A DNA stretch of 64,000 nt from Aralia elata (Eukaryota > Streptophyta > Magnoliopsida > Apiales > Araliaceae): positions 77,244,272 to 77,308,271 of the forward strand of contig CM068385.1 of NCBI GenBank assembly GCA_034770075.1. Reading direction: 5' to 3'. The position numbers and the translations under genes were made by a program. The notes under the pieces were generated by a model. It saw only the letters and a program-made list of their open reading frames with translations. It was not told the DNA's origin and did not search any database. The stretch's first letter is position 1. Each line of letters starts with the position of its first letter. This document shows, piece by piece, positions 44,983-56,200 of this stretch.

Positions 44983-45119
44983 AACCACAAAAAGCCTTTC
45001 CTTTCTGTAGTCAAACAGTGGTTTATATGGAACATGGCAGATAAATCCAAAATAACATTTTAATCAATAAATCTAATCCATATAATAAACAAATATAATA
45101 TTTAGAGAAAATGCTTACC
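44983..45119. repeat. Direct repeat, copy A (137 bp)
   Basis: The block aligns with 46189-46325 with about ten differences and no gap of note. Both copies end in a splice-donor-like TTGGTAAG on the minus strand. Copy B leads into a plausible exon. Confidence 0.8.
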
Positions 45120-45310
45120 AATTTAGATACAATGTCTGCCCTGAACACATATTTACACACATGCCCCCTGAACACATGAATTAATGAATGCCTCCTGAAC
45201 ACATATTTACACATATTTATGCCTGAACACATATTTACACACATATCCCTGCTGGCTGAACACATGAATGAATGCAGGACATATCCTTGCTGAACACAAT
45301 TTACAAACAG
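45120..45310. repeat. Degenerate tandem repeat CTGAACACATATTTACACAC
   Basis: At least five variants of the unit occur at about 45140, 45162, 45197, 45223 and 45254, with spacers that vary from 20 to 36 bp. No coding sense was seen on either strand. Confidence 0.6.
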
Positions 45311-45377
45311 CAGCTGATGTACTTGCAGACAATTACACATGTTCTACAACAAGCACCAAAATCTAGATATCTACAGA

Positions 45378-45773
45378 CATGGGCAGATCTACTAAGAGGG
45401 CAGCATAGGCAGCTGCCTATGCTCAACTTTTTTTTTTCTTTTGCTTTTTTTTTTTTTAAACTCAAGGGGGCAGATTTTATAAGTTAGTAAACTCAAGGGG
45501 GCAGATTAATAAAAAAGTTAAACTTGGTGTAGCAAAAAAAAATTCCATTAGTTAAAAAAGGCTGATCTCTTATTTGCGGTGAGAATTTCTAGTTGAATTT
45601 CAGTTTATATTTTTATGGGTTATAGTTTTATGTAACTAAATTAACTCTTATTTTACATATGTAATCATCCAAAAAATATAAATTATCTAAAAAATTTGGC
45701 TCCGGGCGCAGCCCCCGAACCCCCGCCAAATTAAAATCCGCCCTGCTGGGAATAATTCCTAGATCCGCCCCTG
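45378..45773. mobile_element. hAT-family MITE with perfect 8-bp target duplication
   Basis: The termini CATGGGCAGATCTA and, inverted, CAGGGGCGGATCTA are flanked by identical TCTACAGA at 45370-45377 and 45774-45781. CAGGG-type ends with an 8-bp duplication are diagnostic of hAT. Inside, ACTCAAGGGGGCAGATT is repeated at about 45462 and 45491. There is no transposase. Confidence 0.9.
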
Positions 45774-46188
45774 TCTACAGATACTAATTGAGTGTAAGAT
45801 AAAGTATGCAAAAGCCTATTTACACTAGAATTTATCCTCAGATGGTATTGGAGAGAAGTAGAAGGTAACTATATTAAATCCAGAAGAAAATTTGAATAAT
45901 GCAATAAACTAGAAAGACTCCTACAACCACGTGAACATTGTTTCTATTAACTATGATGATACCTTTTGCATGTTTGAGAATACGAATGATGTTACGAGAT
46001 TTAGTTTCTCGCATCAAAGGCCAAGCAAGTAACATCCTTACTGTTCCAGAAAAGTTGAAAATACTTTAGCAGATATTTGACTTCATGTTTCTGGAACATA
46101 TTTCCATATCCATGAACACATTTTAGAATATACAATGGTGATAAATAAATTAACACTTTAATAGACACATCATGGCAGATAAATCTAA

Positions 46189-46325
46189 CCACAAAAAGCC
46201 TTTCCTTTCACAAGTCAAACAGTGGTTTATATGGAACATGGCAGAAAAATCCAAAATAACATTTTAATCAACAAATGTAATCCATATAATAAACAAATAT
46301 AATATTTAGAGAAGATTCTTACCAA
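46189..46325. repeat. Direct repeat, copy B
   Basis: Partner of 44983-45119. The 1.2-kb distance includes the hAT MITE and the CTGAACACA array, so the duplicated unit may have been shorter before those insertions. Confidence 0.8.
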
Positions 46326-46380
46326 CTCCTATCTCTAAAAGTATTTCCTCCTGAATTGCAGTGATTACAGCAACAGCTTC
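46323..46380 (-). pseudogene. Candidate 58-bp exon of an unidentified gene
   Basis: On the minus strand a TATGCAG acceptor (46381-46382) and a GTAAG donor (46322) bound a 58-base open stretch that translates as EAVAVITAIQEEILLEIGV. The splice sites are good and the peptide is protein-like. Neighbouring exons were not found. It could be a relic of a host gene dispersed by insertions. Confidence 0.3.
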
Positions 46381-47020
46381 CTGCATATATTGTAATAAGA
46401 CCATGTGGAGGCAAAATACTTGACAAACACTATGGTGCACAGTCTGTTTGTTCATATATTTTTATTCCTTATATATATTTATTTATATAAAAAGAATATC
46501 ATGTACATACCTTTTGCAATACACAAAAATACTGCAACTTTTTGTTAACATACGAACTGAGATATCAAAAGTTAAGTTTCCAAATTGTTTCCAACTTTTT
46601 GTTAACATAACACAAACAACCGAAACAAACAAACTGAAACCATAGAGCTGATGCAACACAAACTGAATATAAATATGCAATGAGTACTGAAACCAACTAA
46701 ATATGCAAACCAACCAAATACAAACTGAGAAAGTGTGTTGTTGCATAGCATAGCGATGAAAAATACTGCAACTATAGACTGAAAGCATAGCAATACAAAG
46801 CAACACAAACCACACAAATTTAAATACACAATGCTTAGATATTCTTGTTGTTCAGTCAAGTTCTATTCAGTTAATTTTGCAGACATTTGGCAAATTTCTA
46901 ACACACCCCTATCCTACAAGTCAAGCAACATAAGAACATAAAATGTCACAACATGAATGTTTCTAATAAAAGTTTAAGAAAGTGAACATTGTTATACATT
47001 AATAAACTTACAATATTCTG
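46381..47020. other. Spacer with small near-repeats
   Basis: AACTTTTTGTTAACATA occurs twice (46536, 46590), and AACTGAATATAAATATGCAA-like text occurs several times between 46640 and 46700. The overlapping cysteine/phenylalanine-rich minus frames (46483-46859) come from this repeat DNA and are not credible proteins. Confidence 0.4.
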
Positions 47021-47095
47021 TCATAAGTCTGAGGATACGTGATTTTCTTGGTCCCATAAGACAGTAGGATTAAAAGGTCCAGGATTAATATCCAT
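47021..47095 (-). pseudogene. Short plant-mobile-domain-like N-terminus
   Basis: An ATG at 47095 starts a 24-codon frame beginning MDINPGPFNPTVLWDQENH and ending TGA. The pattern NPGP...VL..Q..H at an N-terminus is typical of MAIN-like and transposon-derived plant mobile domain proteins. The downstream part is missing. This is a fragment, not a gene. Confidence 0.4.
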
Positions 47096-47707
47096 AGCTT
47101 ACCTAAACATTCATCACAATGTAAAAGTATTAAACAATTTATAAGAAGAAAAAAAAACAAAGCATAGTTGGAACCAGAAAGCTGCAGGAGCTATGGATGC
47201 ATACAAGAAGGAATTGGAAGAATAAAACAAATCTGTAGTAGAAGTCGAGATCACAAGTTCAAACAGTCCCCAGCTGTGAAAACTCTCTTAATTTTCAAGT
47301 TGTTCTGTTGAACATCTAGGAGTTCTTGCTCATTTTTATCAGCCAATTTTGTGTCTTAAAGTTTCAGTCTTTTTTAAACTAGTTTTCAGAATTTTTATCA
47401 CAATTTGCACTGCTCTCAAGAGTAATCTTCAGCTGTAAAATGAGTACTAGAAATTGTTCAAGTATGTTTTAAATTTCTATTTTTGTTTCACAAATTTGTT
47501 CGACTCCAAATGATGCTAACCACGTAACTTTTTCCTCCCCAACCTACACAAGATAATGGTTTGATAATCTTTTCAATTTGGATTCATCAAAGAAAACTAA
47601 TTATCGTATAGAGATTAAAAACCCTCTGAAAAGAAAGTACATAGATTAAAAACCCTCTGAAAGTAGATGATCTACCAACCCCCAATAATTAATTACAAGC
47701 AAAAGTA
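47096..47707. other. Spacer
   Basis: A short plus-strand stretch near 47172-47225 reads KAAGAMDAYKKELEE before a stop and looks exon-like, but no family can be named. The rest is AT-rich. AGATTAAAAACCCTCTGAAA is repeated at about 47611 and 47643. Confidence 0.35.
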
Positions 47708-48272
47708 CAGTAGAACATCTATAAATTAATACTCGATAAATTAATAATTTCTCTAAAATAATATTTTTTTCCCAGTCCCGACTTGGGCTAATGGGATAAA
47801 TTAATAATTTCGATAAAATAATAATTTTTAAAAAGACCCTTATATAAATATATGGTCCCATCAAAATCATAAATTAATAATTCCTTTAAATTACAAATAA
47901 ATTCTAGTACAATGAACTTATATATACAAATTAATTAAATTTAATGTGAATATAATTTTTTTTGAAATAAAATGTGAATGTAATTTGAAAAGTGGATACA
48001 ATGAACATTATTTAATTATTAAAAATAATTAATATCACTTACAATGAATTCTATTATTACATTAATTTAATAAGTATGATACATTGCATCAAAAAAAGTA
48101 TGATATAAACATCAATAAAATGCAATAATTTTAATGTAATTAAATTTATGTTCACTGAATAGAAAAACACTCTTTAAATTAATAAATTATTAATTTATCG
48201 ATTAAATAATAACTCTCTAAATTAATAAAAAAAATTCAGTCCCAACAGTATTAATTTATAGAGGTTCTACTG
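47708..48272. mobile_element. Emigrant-like (pogo/mariner) MITE
   Basis: The element starts CAGTAGAACATCTATAAATT and ends, inverted, CAGTAGAACCTCTATAAATT, with TA on both sides (47706-47707, 48273-48274). The known Emigrant terminus CAGTAAAACCTCTATAAATT differs by one base or two. Length is 565 bp and no coding region is present. Confidence 0.8.
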
Positions 48273-48809
48273 TATGCTATTTTGCACAAATTCTAAAGGT
48301 CCTAATCAAACTCGCACATGAAAGTTCAGTTTTGTTTTTTGTTAAACAAAACTATCCAACTCCATAAATTTTACATAAAGCAACAGAAAAGTGGAGAGAT
48401 AAAGTAAACTATAGTACCAAACAAAAATCCAAAATAAAAACAGGGTGTATATATATACAACAGTTGATTAATTTTATCATATACCAAGAAAACTAATATA
48501 GTGGGTAAGATAAATTCAAAAAACTTATTGATTAAATAAAAAATTTACCGATTAAATGTTAATTAGGTTGATGTAGAACACAAATTTTGGATGCTATGGA
48601 TCAAATTTGCACAACTTGTTGCCGATCTGCCTTCAATTGCAAGCTAGGGTTCATGAAATCGCAGCAGAATGGCTGAAATCGCAGCAATTTTTGTTACCAG
48701 TATTTTGCCCCAATTCACTTTTGACAATGCAATTTTGATTTGGATAACATCAGTTAGCTAGAATTCCTAGCGAACGATGACTGTTTTTTAACTGTTGACT
48801 AGATGTCAT
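48273..48809. other. AT-rich spacer
   Basis: No gene or repeat was recognised, apart from the duplicated phrase TGGCTGAAATCGCAGCA / ATGAAATCGCAGCAGAA near 48655-48690. Confidence 0.4.
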
Positions 48810-49220
48810 GGGGGCATAATAGTCCAAATATTTTTTTAATCTTGTCCGCTAAAAATTCTAGAAATTTTTTTAATCATGTCTGTTAAAAATTCTTGTGGAC
48901 TCCAATCCTGTCCGCTAAAAATTCTAGCGGACGTCGGGTCATTCTTTTTAATCCTAGCTCTTTGATAATTGTAATGCCTATGGATCATTGTCCATAATGA
49001 TCTCTAGCATGTATTTGCTATGGATAAAAAATGGGCAAATAACGTTTCTAAATATATATACAGGCAATGATCCATAGCATGTATTTTCTATAGATCAAAA
49101 ATGAGCAAATAACATCTCTAACGTCCATTATAATGATCAACCGTTGAGATTAAAATTTTGGAGACGGCATCCGCTAGAAGCTAGACGGAATTAAAAAAAA
49201 AATTGGGCGATTATGCCCCC
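48810..49220. mobile_element. MITE with GGGGGCATAATMG termini
   Basis: The left end GGGGGCATAATAGTCCAAAT and the right end, inverted, GGGGGCATAATCGCCCAATT form an inverted repeat of about 35 bp. The body repeats GATCATTG and AAAATGRGCAAATAAC text in both arms. No convincing target duplication was found. The terminal type is reminiscent of Mutator-like MITEs. Confidence 0.6.
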
Positions 49221-50149
49221 ATTTAGCCCAAGTAGACGAAGCAGCCGATCCATCTCCCCCTCTTTTCTCTCATCTTCTGTTCTCCCTTTCTATTTCTCAA
49301 TCTCTCCCTCTTGTGTCTTCTTTCCTTTCGTCTGATTTCTTGATTATCTCCTCACGATTAGTTTTAATCATTTGTCAAATGGAAACACCCCTAATTCTGA
49401 ACTTTTTAGATCTACAGATGACTTAGAAACTCAATCTCATGCCTCGGTGGATGCTGATGGTCTGGATATGCGTAATGCCTCTCAAGAGGACAAAATGGAT
49501 CAAGATGATCCTCATCTAGAGAATGCTAGCTCTGAAGGATCTATTACTGCAAATCAGAACTTGCAAGAGCTTCAACAAGTTTTTCTAGCAGCCAATAGCC
49601 TCTCAAAAAGATCAAGATGAAGTTGTGTTTGAAAGGAAAAAGAATGCAGATCTGATTGCCTTCATTCAATCTTCGAGTCTATCGATTCAGGATGTTAATT
49701 CCTTTGTTAATGATAGCATAGTGCCAAATGTTAGAAGGGTTGAATGTTCATCTTCTGAGCCATTAGATCCAAATGGGAGTAGGCGCATGGCTACACCTCC
49801 TGTTTTGAGGCGAGTAACTTCAATCTCTGTTTCACTCGTAGGCTGGTCAAACTGTAAGTACTAAAGTTGCTGAGAGAGCACATGGGCTTTGTCCTTAATC
49901 TTCTGAATCTGATGTGGGCATCGGTAATTCCCTCAAGAATAACATTATCACACCTTTTAAAAACAGGTGTTTTTGCTTCGTCTGTTTGGGCTGGATGGGG
50001 GGCATAATCGGCCAAATTTTTTTTAATTCCATCCGCTAGAGGATGTCGTCTCCAAAATTTTAATTCGAACCCCCTTGATTATTGTAATGGATGCTATTTG
50101 CCTATTTGGCCATTTTTGATCCATAACAAATACATGCTATGAATCATTG

Positions 50150-50150
<1 letters not shown>
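49061..50150. mobile_element. Inverted-repeat element enclosing a gene fragment (Pack-MULE-like)
   Basis: The arms 49061-49246 and 49973-50150 are inverted copies with roughly 80-85% identity by eye. They extend past the MITE end into unique-looking sequence (CCCAAGTAGACGAAGCA against TGCTTCGTCTGTTTGGG). Between them lies a 725-bp segment with a CT-rich leader and coding-like frames. Long inverted repeats around a piece of host gene are the Pack-MULE layout. The right arm is cut by the LINE tail. No 9-bp target duplication could be found. Confidence 0.5.
49372..49864 (+). pseudogene. Captured gene fragment, frameshifted
   Basis: Two consecutive frames, 49372-49620 (acidic; S/D/Q rich) and 49625-49864 (with FERKKNADLIAF and VRRVECSSSEPLDP), appear to be one coding sequence shifted once near 49620. 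The first frame has no ATG at its start; the ATG at 49379 is out of frame. The leader before it (49255-49370) is pyrimidine-rich like a plant 5' untranslated region. No domain was recognised. Confidence 0.4.

Positions 50151-50151
<1 letters not shown>

Positions 50152-50186
<35 letters not shown>
50152..50186. repeat. AT microsatellite, tail of the LINE
   Basis: A run of about 17 TA units abuts the 3' end of the minus-strand LINE and probably represents its tail, expanded by slippage. Confidence 0.7.
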
Positions 50187-50191
<5 letters not shown>

Positions 50192-52275
50192 AACTTTCAT
50201 TAAAACCTCAAGAATTACAAAAGTGTTGACCCATAAGATGTGGATCAAATATAATACAAACATTACATAGAAACAAAACAGAATCAATGAGCTCAACCCC
50301 AAACATAAGCTATAGCCCTGGATCAGACATCAAACTCAAAACAACCACCAGCACTTACTGTAGGCAGAGCCATGGTTCTGAATTCCATTTGTGGCCATTA
50401 ATATTAATGCCTTTGATGTGAACAGAATACCACTTGTGTACTTTAAATTTGATCCTATCCACAGTCTCCTTCCAACATATAACATGCTTATTCCAACATA
50501 TAACATGCTTATTGAAAATTCTATTATTACTTGCCTCCCATAAACACCGCATAGTAAAAACAACTATGACTGTCCATTATTTCCTGCCTTTCTTTCACTG
50601 CACTGCCCCATGCATACTGAGAAGATCTTCAATTGTTGCTGCACATACCAAGCACATTTGTCACCAGCTGAAGATGCTTGCCCAAATTTTTGAGGCCCAC
50701 TTGCACTTGACCAAAATATAAGAAGCAGATTCAATTTGTCCCTCACACCAGAAGCAATCTAACATGTTTTCATCACAAAAAATGCCTCTTTTGTATAAAA
50801 ACTCCTTAGTAGAAATGGCCTCTTGAATAGCTAACCAGAAGAAGACCTGCATTTTGGCGGGGATCTCTTTCTTCCATATTATGTTGTATCACGAATAATC
50901 CTGCAAATTCTTCTTAGATTCCATAATTCCAATGCATTCTTTCACTGTAAAGACACCTTCATTCCCAAATTTCCACAGCAGGACATCATTGACATTATCC
51001 ACCAAGGTCACATTCTCTAGCATTTGAACTTAGCTAGCTGTTATTGATCTTCTTGTTCCCAGGAAAATCATTCTCTTCTCCATTGAAAATCCCAATAGTA
51101 CATATTGCCATCAAAGATGTAGATATGTGATACAGTTGCTTTCTTTGTATTTGAAATACTATAAAGTCTAAGAAAGGTCTCCTTCAAGCACATTGATCCA
51201 AGCCATCTATCACTCCAAAATCTAATGATTTTTCCATTCCTAAGCTTCCACTCCTAGCAGTCTTTATCAAGCATATTCTTATATCCTCTATCACTGCCTA
51301 ATAGCATAATGTCCTTCCAAAGCTTTGATGTTGTCCTAATAGGTGTTCTGCTTTCATGCATCATACTCTTTTATTCCCATTTATACTTGTTATTTCAACA
51401 CTATCCTCCACAATGAATCTTTTTCCACATTGTATCTTCACCACCATTTACTTAGTAAAGCTAAATTATTTTCTTTCATAAATCCCATCCCCAAACCTCC
51501 TTTCTTTTTACATAAACAAAGCTTTCTCCATTCTATCTTATTCATCGATCTTTCTGTTATCTTCATATTTTCCCCACAAAAAATGTCTTCTTTGTTTCTT
51601 CAGCTCTTTCAATACTTTCTGAAGGGCCTTAAAAACTGACATGTAGTAGATAGGTAAACCTGATAGGGCAGCCTTGATTAGGATCATTCTTCCTCCAATT
51701 GACAAATTTTTACATTTTCATAGAAAGTCTTTGCCTGCATTTATTGAGAATTGGCTGCCAAGTAGCATATTCGCTGGGACTAGTTCCTACCATCATTCCT
51801 AAATATAAAAAAGGAATTTTACCATGATCACATCCTCTTGCTGCAGCTAATTCTCTCCTCCTGTCCTCCTTAACTCCCATCCTATATAAGCATGATTTCT
51901 TCATGTTGATCTTTAGACTTGAAATTAATTGAAAACAATGCAAAACTGATTTTACATGCAATATTGTGTCCATGTCATTCTCACAAAATAAAAGATAATC
52001 ATCTGCAAATTGCAGGTGAGATATGTGAACTTCATCTTTTCCAATCCTGATTCCTCTCCATTTTCCTTGAGCAACAGCTTTCTTGGTGATCTGGTTCAAT
52101 ACTTCTCCCACAAACAGAGAAAGGAAAGGTGAAAGGGAGTCACCTTGCCTTATTTCTCTTTGCATTTTAAATTCTTTAGATGGGGATCCATTAACTATCA
52201 AAGAAATTTGAGCAGAGGCCAAACATTCCTTAATCCACCCGATGAAGTTCTTTCCAAATCCCATTGTCTCCATTG
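50187..52275 (-). mobile_element. 5'-truncated LINE (L1-type non-LTR retrotransposon)
   Basis: The minus strand carries reverse transcriptase sequence (51710-52273) with IKECLASAQISLIVNGSP, REIRQGDSLSPFL and the catalytic FADDYLLFCEN. A zinc-binding RT-associated domain (50661-50852) follows with FFWLAI, CFWCEGQIESASYILVKC and W..IW blocks. The stretch between has only short broken frames (for example 51240-51640). The endonuclease and the start of RT are missing, as expected from 5' truncation during reverse transcription. The RT frame itself is open over 187 codons. Confidence 0.88.
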
Positions 52276-53229
52276 TTTAGATGGTTCAATAATGTCATGT
52301 GATTTGATACTCATTTGAGACCAAAAATTTGAGACCCCTAATATTACTCATTAAAAGATAGACTACTTTTAAAATCAATGAGCACTTTTGTGGTTTAGAA
52401 ATTAATTCAGCATCTTTATTAGGGGAAACCATTCTTATAAAGATATATCTATCTATGCTTTCAAATATCAAGTACTGTGTATAATGTAATGGGGCTAAAA
52501 GAGCTCCCCAAATTTTTTAGATTTGAGCATTGATGCAAATTTTTAATATAATGTAATGCAAATTTTTTCCTTTTCCTTTTCCTTCATTTCCCCTCAAGTT
52601 CCAATAAGTAAATAAGCATTAATTTCATGTTCTGTTCTGCTAAGCAAATGTGAGTGTCGACCATCTAAAGAAAAATCCATTTATAAAATTTTACCATGCC
52701 AGCACGACGACGCTCTTCACAGCTACTATGTCACCTACCCTAATTGGAAATTTGCTTTGTAAACACTTACCAAAACCTTCCTGTCATTCCCTTTCCAGTG
52801 CAATAACTTCTTGTGGTATGCTACAAGTGCTGTTGTTCCAGAAAATTAACAGGGTTGTCCTTGAAATTAACCATTTGATTAAATTTTTAATACAATATTA
52901 GGTGTTAAATATATCTTAATCTCTTGAACTTAAACTTTTGCCTGCTGCGGAAGGATAATTCATTTCCAAATAGTAAAAAATTGATGTTCACTAATTCTTG
53001 CATTACCTACTATATTTTTGGGAATATCAGCATAGGCCTATTTTCTGGTCTTAAAAAAATTAATTCATTTTTTTCCCATATATTTGGTGCTTTATTAAAA
53101 GAAAGAATAAATGTTTTTGAACTCATATGATCAGACAAGGATAATACTGCATCTTTTATATTGATATTGTCTTGAATATTGCATAATTGAAATCTTTGAC
53201 ATTGATTTTTAATTGTAACCCATGATATC
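52276..53229. other. 3' flank of the receptor kinase gene
   Basis: No gene was seen. Short frames (52650-52901, 52924-53130) have no domain. Region 53140-53229 would contain the polyadenylation site of the kinase; AT-rich stretches are present but no single signal stands out. Confidence 0.4.
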
Positions 53230-56200
53230 CTAGAAATGATTCTCCGAAGGGACTTGAAGAAGGTTTGTTTGCGTTGCTAACTGCTCAGCAACAGTATCCA
53301 TTCTCGGCCTTGCTTGTGGATTGGCCTGTAAACATACCCCTGCCAGTCTCACAATGGAAAGCACCATCTCCTCAACTTCAACAGATAGAGGCGAAAGGCG
53401 TTGATCCACAAAATCTTCCAGCTGTAAGCTCCTAGACGATGGAGACAATAGAGAGGTAAGTAAATCACCGGGATGTTTCCCTTTCATCACTTCTAGTGCT
53501 AACACTCCAAAGCTATAAACGTCGCACTTCTCAGTTACTTTCATTGTGTAAGCAAACTCTGTAGGAGAAGAACAAAAACAAACGACCAACAATATGGAAT
53601 CATATTTTTGTTATTTAAATTATGTGTCAGATTAAGGGAGTAGAAACCTACGGTAGTACCTGGTGCTATATACCCATATGTGCCTGCAATCGCACTCCAA
53701 TTGGATGAATCCAGTTTTAAAAGCTTTGCCGTGCCAAAATCTGAAATGTGAGCCTCATACTCTGAATCAAGCAGAATATTCTTGCTTGATATATCCCGAT
53801 GAACAATTGGAGGTAAACAATCATGGTGCATATAAGACAAAGCATGAGCCACACCCTTTAGAATATTAACCCTCTTACGCCAATCCAATTTCTTTGCTTC
53901 TTCTTCACTGCTTAGGATCACATCCAAGCTGCCCCTATCAAGGTGCTCGTAAACCAAAAACGAGTGTCGAACATGTGAACAAAATCCAAAAAGTTTGACA
54001 ACGTTCCTGTGCCGTATCTTTGTTAAGGCCCTTACCTCATTTATAAAATCTCTCTGGACAGCCATCTCAAACCATGGGTGAAGCATTTTTATAGCAACTA
54101 TATCACCTGATTGTAGTTTTGCCTCATAAACCATTCCAGATCCTCCCCACCCGATGCAGTACGCATCATCAAATTCGTTTGTGGCTTTTATGATTTCGTC
54201 GTACATTGCTTTTCCATCAAAAGCTGATATTGTAAATAAAGCTGCTTTTTGTTTTTCCCTCTGATCAACTTGGGAGTTTCTCTTTCTTCCTTTACAAATA
54301 ATGTAGAGCCCAATAACTGCAAAAATACAAAGTAGAAGTGCACCCAGTAGAACAAAAACAAGACCGAGTTTGAGGCTCTTGTCATGGGTATGTATGAACA
54401 CCGTTGAAGTATTTTTGCAAGGTTGCAAGCCAGTAATGTTGCCACAGAGACCTTTGTTCCCTTGCAATGCTTCAATGGAAGCATTCATAAAAGCTTTGCC
54501 ATTGGGGATTGGACCTTCCAACTCATTGTAGGACAAATCAATATGCAATAAAGTCGGCATATCATTAAAAAAATTTCTAACCAATCCAGAGAGATTATTG
54601 TGGGAAAGATTCAGAGTCTCCAAACTTTGCAAATTCCGGAATTCTGATGGTATCTCTCCTATGAACGAATTATGGCTCAAATCAAGCACTGACAAGTGAA
54701 ATAACCTCCCAATTTGAATGGGAATTTTATTTGTTAGGATGTTGTTACTTATGTTCAAACGATAAAGTTGCGAGCAGTCCCCTAAATTTCTTGGAAACAA
54801 CCCACTTAACCTGTTTGTCGACAGTTGAAGATGCATAAGATTGGCAAGTGATCCAAACTCTTGTGGTATTGTGCCCGAGAGTTGGTTATTATTCAAAAAC
54901 AGCCTCACCAGAAAAGTCAACTTCCCCAAATCTTTTGGAATATCGCCAACTAAATTATTAAAAGAAAGATAAAGTCTTCGAAGTCTAGTAATATTTCCGA
55001 ACTCTGGTGGTATGGGACCAGAAAGTTGGTTCTCATTGATATATAAATCTTCTAACATGCGCAGATTACCTAGTGAAGCCGGAAACGACCCGCTCAACCT
55101 ATTTGTCCACAGGTAAAGACCCGTAAGATTGGTTAATGATCCAAGCTCTTGAGGTATTGCGCCTGAGAGTTTGTTTCCCCAGAGATAAAGACCAGCCAAG
55201 TTGCTCAGATTGCCCAAAGAAGCAGGAATGAGACCGGTTAGAAGGTTTGTACTCATGGAAAGCCAAATGAGATTGATGAGGTTTCCGAGTTCAAGAGGAA
55301 TAGAACCAGAGAGTTTGTTTTCCCAGAGATAAAGATGAGCCAAGTTGCTCAGATTGCCCAAAGAAGCAGGAATGGGACCGGTTAGAAGGTTTCTGGAAAT
55401 GGAAAGATTAACAAGATTGAAGAGATTACCGAATTCACGAGGAATAGAACCAGAGAGTTTGTTTTCAGAGAGATCAAGATAAGCCAAGTTGCTCAGATTG
55501 CCCAAAGAAGCAGGAATGGGACCGGTTAGAAAGTTTTCTTCCATGTAAAGCTCAACAAGATTGATGAGGTTTCCGAGTTGAAGAGGAATAGAACCAGAGA
55601 GGTTGTTTCCCCAGAGATAAAGATGAGCCAAGTTGCTCAGATTGCCCAAAGAAGCAGGAATGGGACCGGTTAGAAGGTTACTACGCATGGAAAGCTCAAC
55701 GAGATTGATGAGGTTTCCGAGTTCAAAAGGAATAGAACCTGAGAGTTTGTTTCCCCAGAGATAAAGACCAGCCAAGTTGCTCAGATTGCCCAAAGAAGCA
55801 GGAATGAGACCGGTTAGAAGGTTTGTACTCATGGAAAGCCAAATGAGATTGATGAGGTTTCCGAGTTCAAGAGGAATAGAACCAGAGAGTTTGTTTTCCC
55901 AGAGATAAAGATGAGCCAAGTTGCTCAGATTGCCCAAAGAAGCAGGAATGGGACCGGTTAGAAGGTTTCTGGAAATGGAAAGATTAACAAGATTGAAGAG
56001 ATTACCGAATTCACGAGGAATAGAACCAGAGAGTTTGTTTTCAGAGAGATCAAGATAAGCCAAGTTGCTCAGATTGCCCAAAGAAGCAGGAATGGGACCG
56101 GTTAGAAAGTTTTCTTCCATGTAAAGCTCAACAAGATTGATGAGGTTTCCGAGTTGAAGAGGAATAGAACCAGAGAGGTTGTTTCCCCAGAGATAAAGAT

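Noticed and set aside
46483..46859. Cysteine- and phenylalanine-rich minus frames resembling small membrane proteins
   Set aside because: The DNA is a local low-complexity near-repeat; two overlapping frames have the same character and no start context.
53541..53659. Readthrough of exon 1 beyond GYIAPG as a shortened receptor lacking the C-terminal kinase lobe
   Set aside because: A good donor and acceptor join the conserved YIAPE-FAYTMKVTEK sequence, at what I recall as the usual family intron position; readthrough gives non-conserved residues.
54188..54484. 98-codon minus frame inside the kinase gene
   Set aside because: It is another frame of the juxtamembrane and transmembrane coding region, which is clearly read in the main frame.
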